From Hyaloraphidium curvatum (lineage: Eukaryota > Monoblepharomycota > Hyaloraphidiomycetes > Hyaloraphidiales > Hyaloraphidiaceae): a stretch of 64,000 nucleotides of DNA. The translations under genes were made by a program, and so were the position numbers. Below the pieces are notes generated by a model. It was not told where the DNA came from. It was given only the letters and a program-made list of their open reading frames with translations, and did no database searches. Positions within the stretch are counted from its first letter, which is position 1. Each line of letters opens with the position of its first letter. Shown here piece by piece: positions 1 to 9,782 of this stretch. Where the stretch lies: NCBI GenBank assembly GCA_025558095.1, contig JAIVFI010000008.1:372001-436000 (forward strand), given 5' to 3'.

Positions 1-391
1 AGGATGGCCGGGGGGAGCGCGATGCCGTCGTTTGGCGGGCGCTGAGGAAGACCGGGCGCGCATTTGCGCGCGGGCGGAGGAAGAGTTCGAAACCCGAGAT
101 TCCCTTTGTATGTTCGAGGAGAGAGTTGCGATTCCCGTGTGCGCCACTGTTGCTCTGCGTTGTCCAAGTCCGATCCAGGTTGAGGTGGTCCCCGAGGGCG
201 GCTGCCGACGCGGGCGAGGGGCCTCGCGTGCCAATCATGCCTCTACCGACCAAGCTCTCAGGTAGCCGCAAAAGTAGCCAGGAACCCTCCTTCAGACCGT
301 GTCGAGGTCGTCCTAGAGTGCGGGCTCCATGTTGGCCACCTGGCAGACAGGTCCACGACACCGCCCGCGAAAGCAGCCAGCGCCCTCCCTT
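1..391. other. Intergenic, no gene recognised
   Basis: GC-rich sequence downstream of TFB5. Short open frames exist, but none shows a recognisable domain or usable splice pattern. It may hold the TFB5 3' untranslated region and the end of a gene lying outside the window. Confidence 0.4.
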
Positions 392-736
392 TCAAATCTG
401 GTCCTTCATCTGGTACGAATTTTCCTCGAGGATGGACTCGAGCCGCGCCTGGATCTCCTCCAGGAACTCGGGCGCGATGACCACCTGCCGCTCCCCGAAA
501 TCCGCGATGACAAACGTCGCCTCGCCGCGCTGCTTGCGCTGGTCGTTCATGTCCAGGATGATCTGCTTGATTGTCGGTTCGCTGGGTCCGTGGCATCAGG
601 GGAGAAGAGGGAGAGGAACCCGGCGCGTTGAGCGGGGAAGGAGCGGGCGGGTAGGCGTCAGGAGGGGAATCGGAGCAGGCGGGAGGCAGAAGCATCATTA
701 CCACTCAATCAGAACGCTCTTGAATGCCCTGACCAT
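392..736 (-). CDS. TFB5: TFIIH subunit TFB5 (GTF2H5/p8 family)
   Basis: Small subunit of the general transcription and repair factor TFIIH, where the family stabilises the XPB/p52 module. Two exons (736-702 and 581-392) joined across a 120-nt intron (donor GTAATG, acceptor CCCAG) give 74 residues, against about 72 in the family. The N-terminus MVRAFKSVLIECEP matches the conserved MV-KG-L--CDP start. The segment FVIADFGERQVVI and the helical C-terminus with EEIQARLESILEEN also match. Neither exon stands out alone, and the match appears only after splicing. It is divergent from the rhomboid-like gene, 194 bp away. The family call is strong; the function is taken from the family. Confidence 0.88.
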
Positions 737-930
737 CTCGACCAGGCTTGAAACTTGCTGCCAGGAACGCGTTTGGGCGCGCTTTTTCGCGCGTCGACCC
801 CCGGCCGCGAAACCCCCGGTCAAGGCCCATCACTCGTTCCGCGGCCGCCTTTCCGTGCCTCCGCCGCACGGATCGCGCAGCACCGCACCGCACCTCCGCG
901 ATCCCGCCGCCCCTTCGCGGGATCCGCACG
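737..930. promoter_or_regulatory. Shared divergent promoter region
   Basis: 194 bp between the divergent starts of TFB5 and the rhomboid-like gene. It must contain both 5' flanks. It is very GC-rich and I recognise no specific element. Confidence 0.45.
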
Positions 931-2040
931 ATGCGCCGCCTCTCCACGCTCCTCCTCCTCGTCGCCCTCTCCCTCCTCCTCACCCGCCCCGACGAGCCCT
1001 CCTTCCGCCGCTTCCTCGTCTCGGAAGCCAATAAACGCGACAGCCAGTTCCTCCGCTCGCTGGCCTACTCGCCCCGCCTGGACCTGCGGCAGCGCGATTT
1101 CGTGCTGGCGCGGTACGCCTCCCTGCCGGGAATCGGGGGGGCCGAGTTCGTGGGCGCGTGGGGGACGTGGTGGCCCGTGCCGAGGGCGGGGAAGGGGAAG
1201 GGGTGGACGGCGTGGGTGCCGGCGTGTTCGGGGGGGTGCGGGCCGGGGGTCTGCGTGGGCGCCGAGTCGTGCCTTTGCCTGCCGGGCCATACGGGGCGGG
1301 GGTGCTCGGCGACGGTGCCGCAGTTCAGGTCGCTGGGACCGAGATTGCCTAAGGAGCGCATGGCTTCCGTCAGGGGGTTCTTAGAAGCGGCAGGGAAGTG
1401 GGGCGCGCCGGAATGGGCGCTGGATGCCGCGGAGGGGGCCGCCGAGGCCGTTTCGGACGCGCTGGACCAGGCGACGGTCATGGAGGCCATCATGGTGCTC
1501 ATGGTGGGCATGTACGTCGCCGGCACCGTGTTTGCTTCGCCCTTCCCGGCCATGCGGGCGCGGTTCGACGCCTTCGCCTCGAGCTCCCCCGCCCGCTTCA
1601 ACCCCGCCGGATTGCTCCTCGCCAACTTCAACAGCAACTCGCTCGCGGACCTGCTGCTGAACCTGGGCTTCTTTGTGCACTTTGCGCCGGCGGCGTACGC
1701 CCGCCTCGGGGAGCGGCGCTTCCTGTACCTGGTCGGGGCGTGCTGCCTCGCCGCGCAGGGCGCCTCGCTGCTCTGGCGCAACATCTCTGGCAACTCGCGG
1801 CGGTCGGCCGCGGGCGCGAGCGGCTGGGTGGTCGGCCTCGAGTCGTACGTGCTCGCCGCCGTGGCGGGGTCGTCGGCCTACGCGCAGGGGCCGCTGTTTG
1901 TGGTTCGCGAGAGCGTGCTGAGGCACCTCATGCTGGACCTGATCGTCAACGGACGGCGTTCGGACTGGGCGGCCGCGGTCGGGGGGTTCGTCGGGGGCGT
2001 GCTGTTCCTCAGATTCGCCGACTCGCGGGTTGTTTATTGA
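931..2040 (+). CDS. Rhomboid-like membrane protein with EGF-like segment
   Basis: 369 residues, single exon. The ATG at 931 is followed by a hydrophobic signal or anchor (STLLLLVALSLLLT). Around residues 95-125 a cysteine-rich stretch ends CLCLPGHTGRGC, which is EGF-like. The C-terminal half has several hydrophobic segments. NSNSLADLLLNLGFF followed by ERRFLYLVGACCLAAQG resembles the rhomboid helices around the His/Asn oxyanion residues, and GLESYVLAAVAG sits where rhomboids have GxSG. The canonical catalytic context is not intact, so it may be an inactive rhomboid-fold protein or another polytopic protein. Secretory-pathway location is inferred from the N-terminus. Confidence 0.45.
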   Translation: MRRLSTLLLLVALSLLLTRPDEPSFRRFLVSEANKRDSQFLRSLAYSPRLDLRQRDFVLARYASLPGIGGAEFVGAWGTWWPVPRAGKGKGWTAWVPACSGGCGPGVCVGAESCLCLPGHTGRGCSATVPQFRSLGPRLPKERMASVRGFLEAAGKWGAPEWALDAAEGAAEAVSDALDQATVMEAIMVLMVGMYVAGTVFASPFPAMRARFDAFASSSPARFNPAGLLLANFNSNSLADLLLNLGFFVHFAPAAYARLGERRFLYLVGACCLAAQGASLLWRNISGNSRRSAAGASGWVVGLESYVLAAVAGSSAYAQGPLFVVRESVLRHLMLDLIVNGRRSDWAAAVGGFVGGVLFLRFADSRVVY

Positions 2041-2617
2041 GGGACGGACGGGTGGATATCTCGCTGATTATGGAGAGCATCTCGGGTCTTGGACCGGGGC
2101 GGCCGGGGCACGGCCAGTTGCGGCCTTGTGCGTCATGGTCCCTGACGGCTGGGATGTTTGCTGTTGGGTTCAAACGGTTCAGGAGTCCGCCGCGCGTGCG
2201 CGCCCGACCTGTCACGCGCGGACTATCCCGACCCGCTGAATCGGATCCGCGCCCCGCCGCCTAGCGACCTCCGCACGCCTCGCGCTTCCGCCGACCGCAT
2301 TTTCTAGCGCCGCCCGTCCGCCTCCGGGCCCGCCGTCATCCGCGCACCTGCCGCCCGCGCCGCGCCCGCCGGACCGCCGTCCGCCGCCGAAGGTGAGCCG
2401 TCCCCGCCGCGCCGCCGCACCGCACGGCCGCCGCCGCCGCGCATTGCGCGGCGCGCGCTGAGACCGCCGCAATCCCGCGGCGCCGGGCCGCCCCGCCCGG
2501 GATGCCGCCGGCCGCGCCCGATGGCGCACCTGTCAAATGGCCCGCTGACGTCTCCCCCTCTCCCGCCGCACGCCTCGCAGGCCCGCCTCCGCCCTCCTCC
2601 GCCCTCCCTCCGGCAGA
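2041..2617. other. Intergenic, very GC-rich
   Basis: 577 bp between two same-strand genes, with extreme C-richness from about 2240 to 2610 that makes long open frames in several phases by chance. No gene, RNA gene or repeat could be supported. It should contain the promoter of the gene at 2618. Confidence 0.5.
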
Positions 2618-3733
2618 ATGATCATGCAGGTCGAGCCCGTCGGCTCGTTCGAGCGCAAGCGCGCCGACGTCGCAGAGCTCGAGGCCCTCGCCACGCTCGT
2701 CCGCGAGCTCAACGTGCAGCTCGACGTCTACGTGCGCGCAGCATTCGAGCGCCTCGTCGACCTCGCCGGCACGCGCGAGTTCCTGCACCCGTTCTGCACC
2801 TTCCAGCAGTACCTGATCGCGATCAAGAACAAGCGCGACGAGCAGCTGGCCGCGCCCTACGGCTCCACAGACGGCGACTGGACCGCCCCGCCGCCCACCC
2901 GCCACGCAGCAGTCGTCGACCCGCTCTTTATCTTCGACTTCCTGCGCATGAGCTACGAGCAGCGGCCAGGCGTCAAGGCCGCCGCCCTCACCGCCATGCG
3001 CAGCGAGCCCGCCCCCGCCCTGCCCGTGCCCGCCGCCACCGCCGCCCCGCTGCTGCGCGTCGCACCCCTCGGCGCCAACGAGGACGCCGCGCTCGAGGCC
3101 GGCCAGCAGGTGTTCGTCAAGTTCATGCGCCGCTCCGAGTCCGCCGGCCCCGAGGGCCTGCACGCCGAGGCGCACGCATCCGCGCAGCCCGCCGCGCATG
3201 CATCCGACGCCATGGACGTTTCCCCGGACGATGTCACCCGCGCGATGCTCGAGCGTGCATACGCCGCATCGCACGCCGTCCTGGACTCGGCTTCGGCCGC
3301 GCGCACCGACTACGACGCCGCGATGGAGCAGCTCAAGGACGAGCCCGTCCAGGCCGTCTCCGAGTTTGCCACCGCCGTCGCCTCCCCCGTCTTCTTCACC
3401 CCCATGCTGAGCGTGCAGCTCACGGCCGAGCAGATCGCCGCCTCGGTCAAGGGCGCACAGCTGAAGCCCATCATCACCGCCCTGGACGCGAACCCGCAGC
3501 AGCTGCCCTCGCCCGTCTCGCCGGCCTCGAGCCTCGAGCTCCTGGCGACGAAGCAGCAGCCCATGCAGCCCATGCAGCCGGTGCTCATCCCGCGCATCTT
3601 CACGAGCGCGGAATTCGAGGCGCAGCTGGCGCACTTCATGCTCTTGCAGCAGGGTTCCTGCATGGGCATGGGACTGAACACCATGCACGCGGTGCCCGCC
3701 ATCGGCGCGCCCGGGCTCGTCTCCTTCTCGTGA
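2618..3733 (+). CDS. Hypothetical protein
   Basis: 371 residues, single exon, ATG at 2618. I do not recognise the family. The first 120 residues look like a folded, mostly helical domain (LEALATLVRELNVQLDVYV, then HPFCTFQQYLIAIKNKRDE). The middle is Ala/Pro-rich and probably disordered. The C-terminal third contains LTAEQIAASVKGAQLK and a MQPMQP repeat. No signal peptide or membrane span is visible. Codon use matches its neighbours, so I think it is a real gene. Confidence 0.6.
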   Translation: MIMQVEPVGSFERKRADVAELEALATLVRELNVQLDVYVRAAFERLVDLAGTREFLHPFCTFQQYLIAIKNKRDEQLAAPYGSTDGDWTAPPPTRHAAVVDPLFIFDFLRMSYEQRPGVKAAALTAMRSEPAPALPVPAATAAPLLRVAPLGANEDAALEAGQQVFVKFMRRSESAGPEGLHAEAHASAQPAAHASDAMDVSPDDVTRAMLERAYAASHAVLDSASAARTDYDAAMEQLKDEPVQAVSEFATAVASPVFFTPMLSVQLTAEQIAASVKGAQLKPIITALDANPQQLPSPVSPASSLELLATKQQPMQPMQPVLIPRIFTSAEFEAQLAHFMLLQQGSCMGMGLNTMHAVPAIGAPGLVSFS

Positions 3734-3905
3734 ACCCATCCTCTCGCCGAAGGGATGATACCCAACTGTCTGTGAGCTCCTGTCGTCTGTACTCTCGTCT
3801 CCCACTGTGGCGCGCATATCTTGGTCATCTGTCTCGACCTCTCTCTCTAGAGTCCTGTATCACCATCTCGTACTATTCTGTACTGGGGCGGATACTCTAT
3901 TTAAT

Positions 3906-5333
3906 CTACCTGTCTTCATCCTCCGCGTACTCCTGCTCCAAGTCCTCGTCCCTTGCCTCGTACTCCTCAAACACCTCGAACGCCCCGGTGTCGTCGTCCA
4001 CCGGGGACGGAATGTCCGCCGGATCCACCTCCATCAGCACCGGCGGCGGCGGCGGCGGAAACCCGTCGTCGTCCGAGTCTGTTCCGATCTGCACGATCCC
4101 GTTGCTGACAATGTAGGCAACGAAGAGGGCCAGCACCGCCGCGACCCCGCCCGCCTTGCCCAGCGCGTCGCCCGACGGCACCCAAGCCTTCCACGCCGCG
4201 GGGTCGAGGATCCGCAGCGGATTCGGGAGCGACGAGAGCCACGGTTTCGGGGGAGAAGGGTGCGGGTGGTTGGCAAAGGCCAGCGGGCGGAAGCGCCGGC
4301 AAAAGGCGACGAGGTTCGAGTGGCGCGAAAGGAGGTCCCGCAGGGTCGGGTTGGGGAGGGGGAGGAGGTGCAGGAGGAGGTGGCCGAGGACGACGGCGTC
4401 GAGCGAGGTGGGCCTGCGGGGCCAATGAGGCGTTAGGGGGCACCTTTAGGCGCGGGCGGTCCGAAACAAACTTGTCGGACAGGAAGAAGTTGCGGTTGCC
4501 GAGCTTCAGCGATAGTGCGCGATAGCACCTGTCCGCGACGGCGTAGATCTCGCTCCTCGCCCCGCGGCTGGACGGCGGCCCCGACGCCTCCGCGCCTTCC
4601 GGTGCTTGTGCCGCCGGCGCGGCGCCGCTCCCCTCGTAATCCCGCAGCCGCTTCCGCACCCCGTCCCTGATCCTCTGCGGACCCGTGTACCTGGTGAGCA
4701 GCGGCATCGCCCGGGAGTAGGTGGGGCTCGCGTGCCGGGCATAGTTGTCCGGCTCGAGCCACCACGAGAAGAGCTTCGGGGATCGGGTGAGCAGGCCGCC
4801 GGACCAAAGGTACGGGAGGGCGTACGAGGGCTTCGTGCAGCGTGTCCTCGACCATGGCAATGTAGGCCAGGGAATCGACCCTCTGCATCGCGTCCAGGTC
4901 GGCGTCGATGTCGGTCCCCTGGTTTCCACACCACCGGGCGTCAGAGGGCGCCCGTCGGCCCAAACATCGAGCAGCAGACCTTCTTCCTCGCGTAGTCCAC
5001 GATTCCAAGGGTTCCGGTCACGACCGTGGGGCCGTCCTGGAGCACGGGCAGGCGTCCTGTCATCCGCGGCGCGCGATTCAGAACCGCGACATTCCGGCCC
5101 AGCGGCGGCAGAGAGCTACCGGTTGGCGATATTCGGGTGTCGTTGCAATCGTTCGGTGTCCATCGGATCCCGGAGATGTTGAGGATGATCTGTCCGAGGG
5201 AGGAGGAGGGAAGTGGGTCCGTGTCCCACGCGTCCAGGCTCCGCAACGCGATCCGCACCTCGGCGGATAGGCAGAACGGGTCGAAGGAGGGGAGATTATC
5301 GGGTCCCGGGCCCCAGGAATGGAGCTCGACCAT
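3906..5333 (-). CDS. Metaxin / SAM37-like mitochondrial outer membrane protein, apparent frameshift
   Basis: Component of the sorting and assembly machinery that inserts beta-barrel proteins into the mitochondrial outer membrane. Exons are 5333-5120, 5056-4980, 4918-4472 and 4413-3906, with introns of 63, 61 and 58 nt. The N-terminus (MVELHSWGPGPDNLPSFDP) and SPTGRLPVLQDGP are the thioredoxin-like metaxin part. LAYIAMVEDTLHEAL and NRNFFLSDKPTSLDAVVLG are the GST-C-like part. A C-terminal anchor (AAVLALFVAYIVSNGIV) is followed by an acidic tail. In exon 3 the frame breaks near 4825: LHEAL must continue as YALPYLW one base out of register. Removing one base also restores the phase needed at the next splice site, giving 414 residues. 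This points to a sequencing error or a recent mutation. Confidence 0.8.
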
Positions 5334-5368
5334 CGCAACGCGTAGCCAAGGAGGCAGCGCCGTGGGTT

Positions 5369-6147
5369 CTATTTGAACGTCGTCGCCCGTCGCCCGATCA
5401 AAACGAGCAACGCCTCGTCCGCCGGGAGCGAGACCTGCCTCGACGTCACATGATAGCCCCAGTTGGCCCCTTCCCGCGCGAGCACATCGAAGTAACTGGC
5501 AAACGGGTCGACGCCGGCGCCCGAGTCCACGGTTTTCCCGTCGTGATCGACGAAGCAGCACGGAACGAGCAGGAAGTCGCAGCCGCTCTGGCTTGCGATC
5601 CGGGGAATGAGGAGGGTGACATCATCTGCGTGAGAAACCGTCAGAAGACATCGTTGTGGGCATCGGAGCACGTACGGGGTCGAAGCGCAACGATGAGATC
5701 GACATCGAGAAAGCGCGAGTCCTCGCCAATGGTGGCCTCGAAGAACGTGCCGTCCGGATCTCCAGGATACAGAATCCACTGAGGACGCTTGGTTCTGTCT
5801 GCACCGCGGCCACGGAACTTGCCCGAGGCATTCAAAGCGTGCGTGAGGCGCCCCCGCCCGCAACAGATCTCCAGAAACCGGGTCGGTAACCCCGGTTCGC
5901 GCATATCCGCGAATGTTTTCGTTATCAGGGCCGCGAGCTGGAGCGTTTCTTGAACATCCCGATTGGTTCGCGCGGCAGCCGGGCAAGAAGCTTCGAAGAT
6001 CGCCGAGATTCCTTCCGGATCCGGTTCTCTAGCTCTTCCCAAAGAGCCCGAAGTAATCGCGCGTTCAGAGAGGACTAGTTCGCCCAAGCGCTTCGGTTTC
6101 GCGGTCCATTTGGGCACCCGGCTCGCCCCTTCGTCTTTCGAGCCCAT
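5369..6147 (-). CDS. SAM-dependent methyltransferase, substrate unknown
   Basis: Two exons (6147-5676 and 5625-5369) with a 50-nt GTACGT...GCAG intron make 242 residues. The glycine-rich SAM loop is FLEICCGRGRLTHAL. DLIVALRPHDD follows after splicing, then FLLVPCCFVD. This resembles class I methyltransferases that use a VALHxC/PCC-type motif, such as tRNA- or rRNA-modifying enzymes. I cannot name the substrate. Its stop lies only 35 bp upstream of the metaxin ATG on the same strand. The upstream neighbour, AP-3 delta, is divergent. Confidence 0.65.
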
Positions 6148-6401
6148 TCATCCCCGCGACCCCTGGCAACTGGTGGCCGACGCGACGACTGAAGAGAGAG
6201 ATATCTTTCTGCAAGCGTCAAGCTACCGAAACGCGTGCACGACGTGGATTCGCGGTGCCGGAAGTGAGTGTGATCGCGCGCGGATCTCCGCGGTCACCGC
6301 GAGACGCGCTGGTGAACGACGCCCTTCTGGGGCGCTCTCTCCTCCCAGCAATGCCTACTTGAAGAGCAATTCGCGTTCCTTCAATCATCGTCGCCGCCGA
6401 A
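6148..6401. promoter_or_regulatory. Shared divergent promoter region
   Basis: 254 bp between the starts of the methyltransferase (minus) and AP-3 delta (plus). It must hold both promoters. No specific motif is claimed. Confidence 0.45.
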
Positions 6402-9400
6402 ATGGCGATGCTGTTCACGAAGTCCCTGTCGGACCTCATCCGGGGCCTGCGGGGGAACAAGCGGAACGAGGAGGCGTACATAACCCAATGCCTGGACGAA
6501 TGCCGGAAGGAAGTGAGGTCGAGCGACATGGACATAAAGGCGCAGGCGGTAGCGAAGCTGGCATACGTTGGTGGACGGCCGGGCGCGTTCCCTGGCCTCG
6601 CCAGGCTGACGCCTGCGATCGACGCGTCGGCAGCTCAACATGCTGGGCTACGACATGGCGTGGGCTTCGTTCCACATCGTCGAAGTTATGTCTTCTTCCA
6701 AGTTCGCGTACAAGCGGCTGGGCTACCTCGCTGCGAGCATGTCGTTCCAGCAAGACACCGAAGTTCTCATCATGTGCACCAACCTTTTCAAGAAAGTGAG
6801 CTGTCATCCGTGTTGAAACATGATCTCGAATCTCATGCCGAGCCCAGGACCTCTCCTCGAACAACTACCTGGAGGTCTCCTTGGCCCTCGGAGGACTGGC
6901 GCAGATTGTCACCCCGGACCTGGCGCGGACGCTTCTCAATGACCTCCTCAACATGCTCAACAATTCGCGACCATACATTCGGAAGCGGACCGTCCTGCTG
7001 CTCTATAAGGTCTTTCTGAAGTACCCGGAAGCGCTAAAAATTGCGTTCCCGCGACTCCGGGAGAAGCTCGAGGATCCGGACGAATGTGAGTCGGTCATTG
7101 CACTCCTACTCGCGCTCTGAGTAAGGTTATTCCGTTTGCAGTGGTCGTCTGTGCTGCAGTCAACGTGATTTGCGAGCTGGCACAACGGAACCCGAAAAAC
7201 TACATCATCCTCGCGCCGCAGCTCTATGGACTCATGACGACATCGGCCAACAACTGGATGCTGATCAAGATCGTGAAGCTGGTAATGTCGCGTGGGATCT
7301 CGGAGGATCGCCATAGTCGTGACACCCGTTTCTGGGGCAGTTTGGGATCCTGTGCCCCATCGAGCCGAGGCTTGCCAAGAAGCTCCTTCCTCCCCTCACT
7401 AACCTTATTCAATCCACCAACGCCATGTCCCTGCTGTACGAGTCGATCCACACTGTCGTTTCCGGAGGTCTCCTGACCGCCGAAGGCGTGGACGCGTCGT
7501 CACTGTCGGCACTTTGCATCAGCCGCCTGCGTATCTTTTTGGAGGAAACCGACCCCAATCGTAGGCTGGCCATGACCTTGTTGCTTCGCCTGCTCATTTG
7601 GCACCGCAGTCAAATACCTTGGCCTGTATATCCTTGCGAAGCTTCTCACCGCGAACCCGCGGGCCGTTTTGGAACACAAGGAGATCGTCTTGAAATGCCT
7701 CGAAGACGCAGATTCCAGCATCCGACTCCGGGCGCTGGACATCGTGACGGGCATGGTCACGCCGAAGAACCTGAAGGAGCTCGTGAAGAGGCTCATTCAC
7801 CATCTCGTTCCTTCGGAGAAGGGGCCCAATTTTGCGCTGGAAGCGCAGTACCGCGACGAGGTCGTGCGCCGCATCGTGGCCCTGTGCAGCAGGGACACGT
7901 ACGAGCTTGTCCAGGATTTCGAGTGGTACATTGATGTACTCGTGGACCTCGTGCACTTTTCTGGCGTGAACGTCAGCTCGTTGCTGAACGCTCAGCTCAT
8001 GGATGTCGGCATCCGGGTCGTCGGCGTTCGAGAGTACGCGGTTCAAATGATGGTAGGCCAAGCGCTCACCAGGAATTGTGCGCTGGTCTGACCTGAACAT
8101 GATTTCAGGCTAAGCTGCTCGTTGACCGCAAGCTCTTCGATTCTGCGAACTCTCCGACTTCCAATATCGAGGTGATCCACGCGGCCGCTTGGTTGGTCGG
8201 CGAGTTTCGGAAGTTCCTCTCGGACCCTTTCGCCACGATGGCATCTCTACTTGGACGGCCAATCCAGCGGCTTCCTTCCTACGTGCAGATTGTCTGCCTT
8301 CAGAGCGCAATGAAGGTCTACAGCAGCCTCATTGCCAACACGGATGGAGTACCTATCGCAGCGGAGGAGTTTGGCCACGTTACGAAGGCGGCTCGGGAAG
8401 GAATGGAGGCTTTTGCTGGGAGCTCGGACTTGGAGGTTCAGCAAAGGGTGGGTGGCCGGTGCCTGTCTCCACGCGGCGTGGTTTTCTGATTGTTTATCCT
8501 TGTCAGGCAAGCGAGTTTCTACACCTGCTCGTCACCGCCGAACGCCACGCGGGAGAAAAAGATGTTGCACGGAATGTCCTGCAGCTCAGGAACGTCTTTG
8601 TTGGCGATCTCAATCCCGTGGGGCCAAAGGCACAGAAGCGGGTGCCGGTCCCGGAAGGACTCGACTTGGACGAGGCTTTTGTGCGGCTACCGGAACGGAC
8701 AGAGGATTCTTTGGCGTCGCCCGAAAGGGCAAACGAGCGCGGGGAGGAAGATGGTCTTGCTCCGGCGCAAACTTCCCCGAGAAAATCGAGGCGGCGGAGC
8801 ACGAAGGCACGGGCGGATGTGGACGAGTTCAAGGAGACCGAGCAGCAGGCCACCGAGGAGTCCGAAGAAGATGAGGAAACCAAGGAGCAGGTGGGTCAGA
8901 CTCACAGCATGGCGGAGCAGCGGTGACCTCGTCGTGCAGCGGAGACGGGAACGAGAAGCGAGGATCGAGAGCGACCCTTTCTACATCTCGCGCCCGAGGC
9001 CGCAGAAGAAGCAGCCCGTCGTACCGGAGCCTTTGGAGCTGGATGTGGACTCGATTCCGATCGTCAAGCTGGACATTGCGGATTTTGCTGGTTCGTAGTT
9101 TCGGGCAGCACGTTCGACAACCCCTGACGTTTCTCCAGCTCCCCTCACCATTGCCAAGGCGAAGAAGGCTGGCAAGAAGACGAAATCCTCTGAACCCGCG
9201 GGGCCATCGAAGACGTACCAGGTTGTGAAGGGAGAGGAGCTGCCCGAGGGGGCAGTGCCGATTGACGAGGTTGCGGAGAGCCGGAAGGCGTCGCGACGCA
9301 AGGGAGCGGCGGGGGTGGACGACGAGCTCAATCTTGCGAGCGTTGATTTGACGGAGGAGCTGGCCGAGTCCGCTCCGGCAGCGGGCAAGGCCAAGACCCG

Positions 9401-9488
9401 CCGAAAACCAAAGAAACGGACGGTGGTGGTCGACGCCGGCGAGGTGCAGGGCACACCTGCGGATCGATCTATGTACGAGTCTCTCTGA
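6402..9488 (+). CDS. APL5: AP-3 adaptor complex subunit delta
   Basis: Large subunit of the AP-3 adaptor, which sorts cargo from endosome/Golgi to vacuole. Ten exons with introns at 6567-6633, 6796-6847, 7086-7141, 7282-7340, 7561-7609, 8053-8108, 8448-8506, 8891-8939 and 9091-9138 close in phase to 863 residues. The adaptin trunk is clear: TKSLSDLIRGLRGNK, YIRKRTVLLLYKVFLKYPEA, LTNLIQSTNAMSLLYESI and CLEDADSSIRLRALDIVTGM all match delta-adaptin. The C-terminal third is charged linker (EESEEDEETKEQ) and lysine-rich hinge, and it appears to lack a separate ear domain. Cytosolic and membrane-recruited, by family knowledge. Confidence 0.93.
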
Positions 9489-9782
9489 ACTCATGGATGC
9501 GGGGGGCCATTTCGTGCGTGTGATCAACGGTGCAGTGACGTGGGTCTGTTAGTCGCGAGGGGAGGGCGCGAACTACTTCCGAATTAAGGGCCCAGGAGAG
9601 ATATAGTCCCGCGGCAACTCCCGCGACGAATCTACCGAGTTCTTTGTGGCGCTCCGAACGCCGGCGCCGGACACTTCCGACGGCTCCTTGTGTGCGCGTG
9701 GAGGCCGACAACAGTGGACGTCGACGTCTCCCGACAAACTCGCCCCCGTGCCACCCCAACCGCAGCCGCGGCTTGTTAGGAG

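Noticed and set aside
2160-2185. gggttcaaac, resembling a tRNA B box
   Set aside because: No A box at the right distance and no cloverleaf-forming arms around it.
2336-3817. Long minus-strand open frame of 493 codons opposite the hypothetical gene at 2618
   Set aside because: It is a shadow of GC-rich third positions. Its translation is Gly/Arg/Ala-rich with no domain, while the plus strand has balanced composition.
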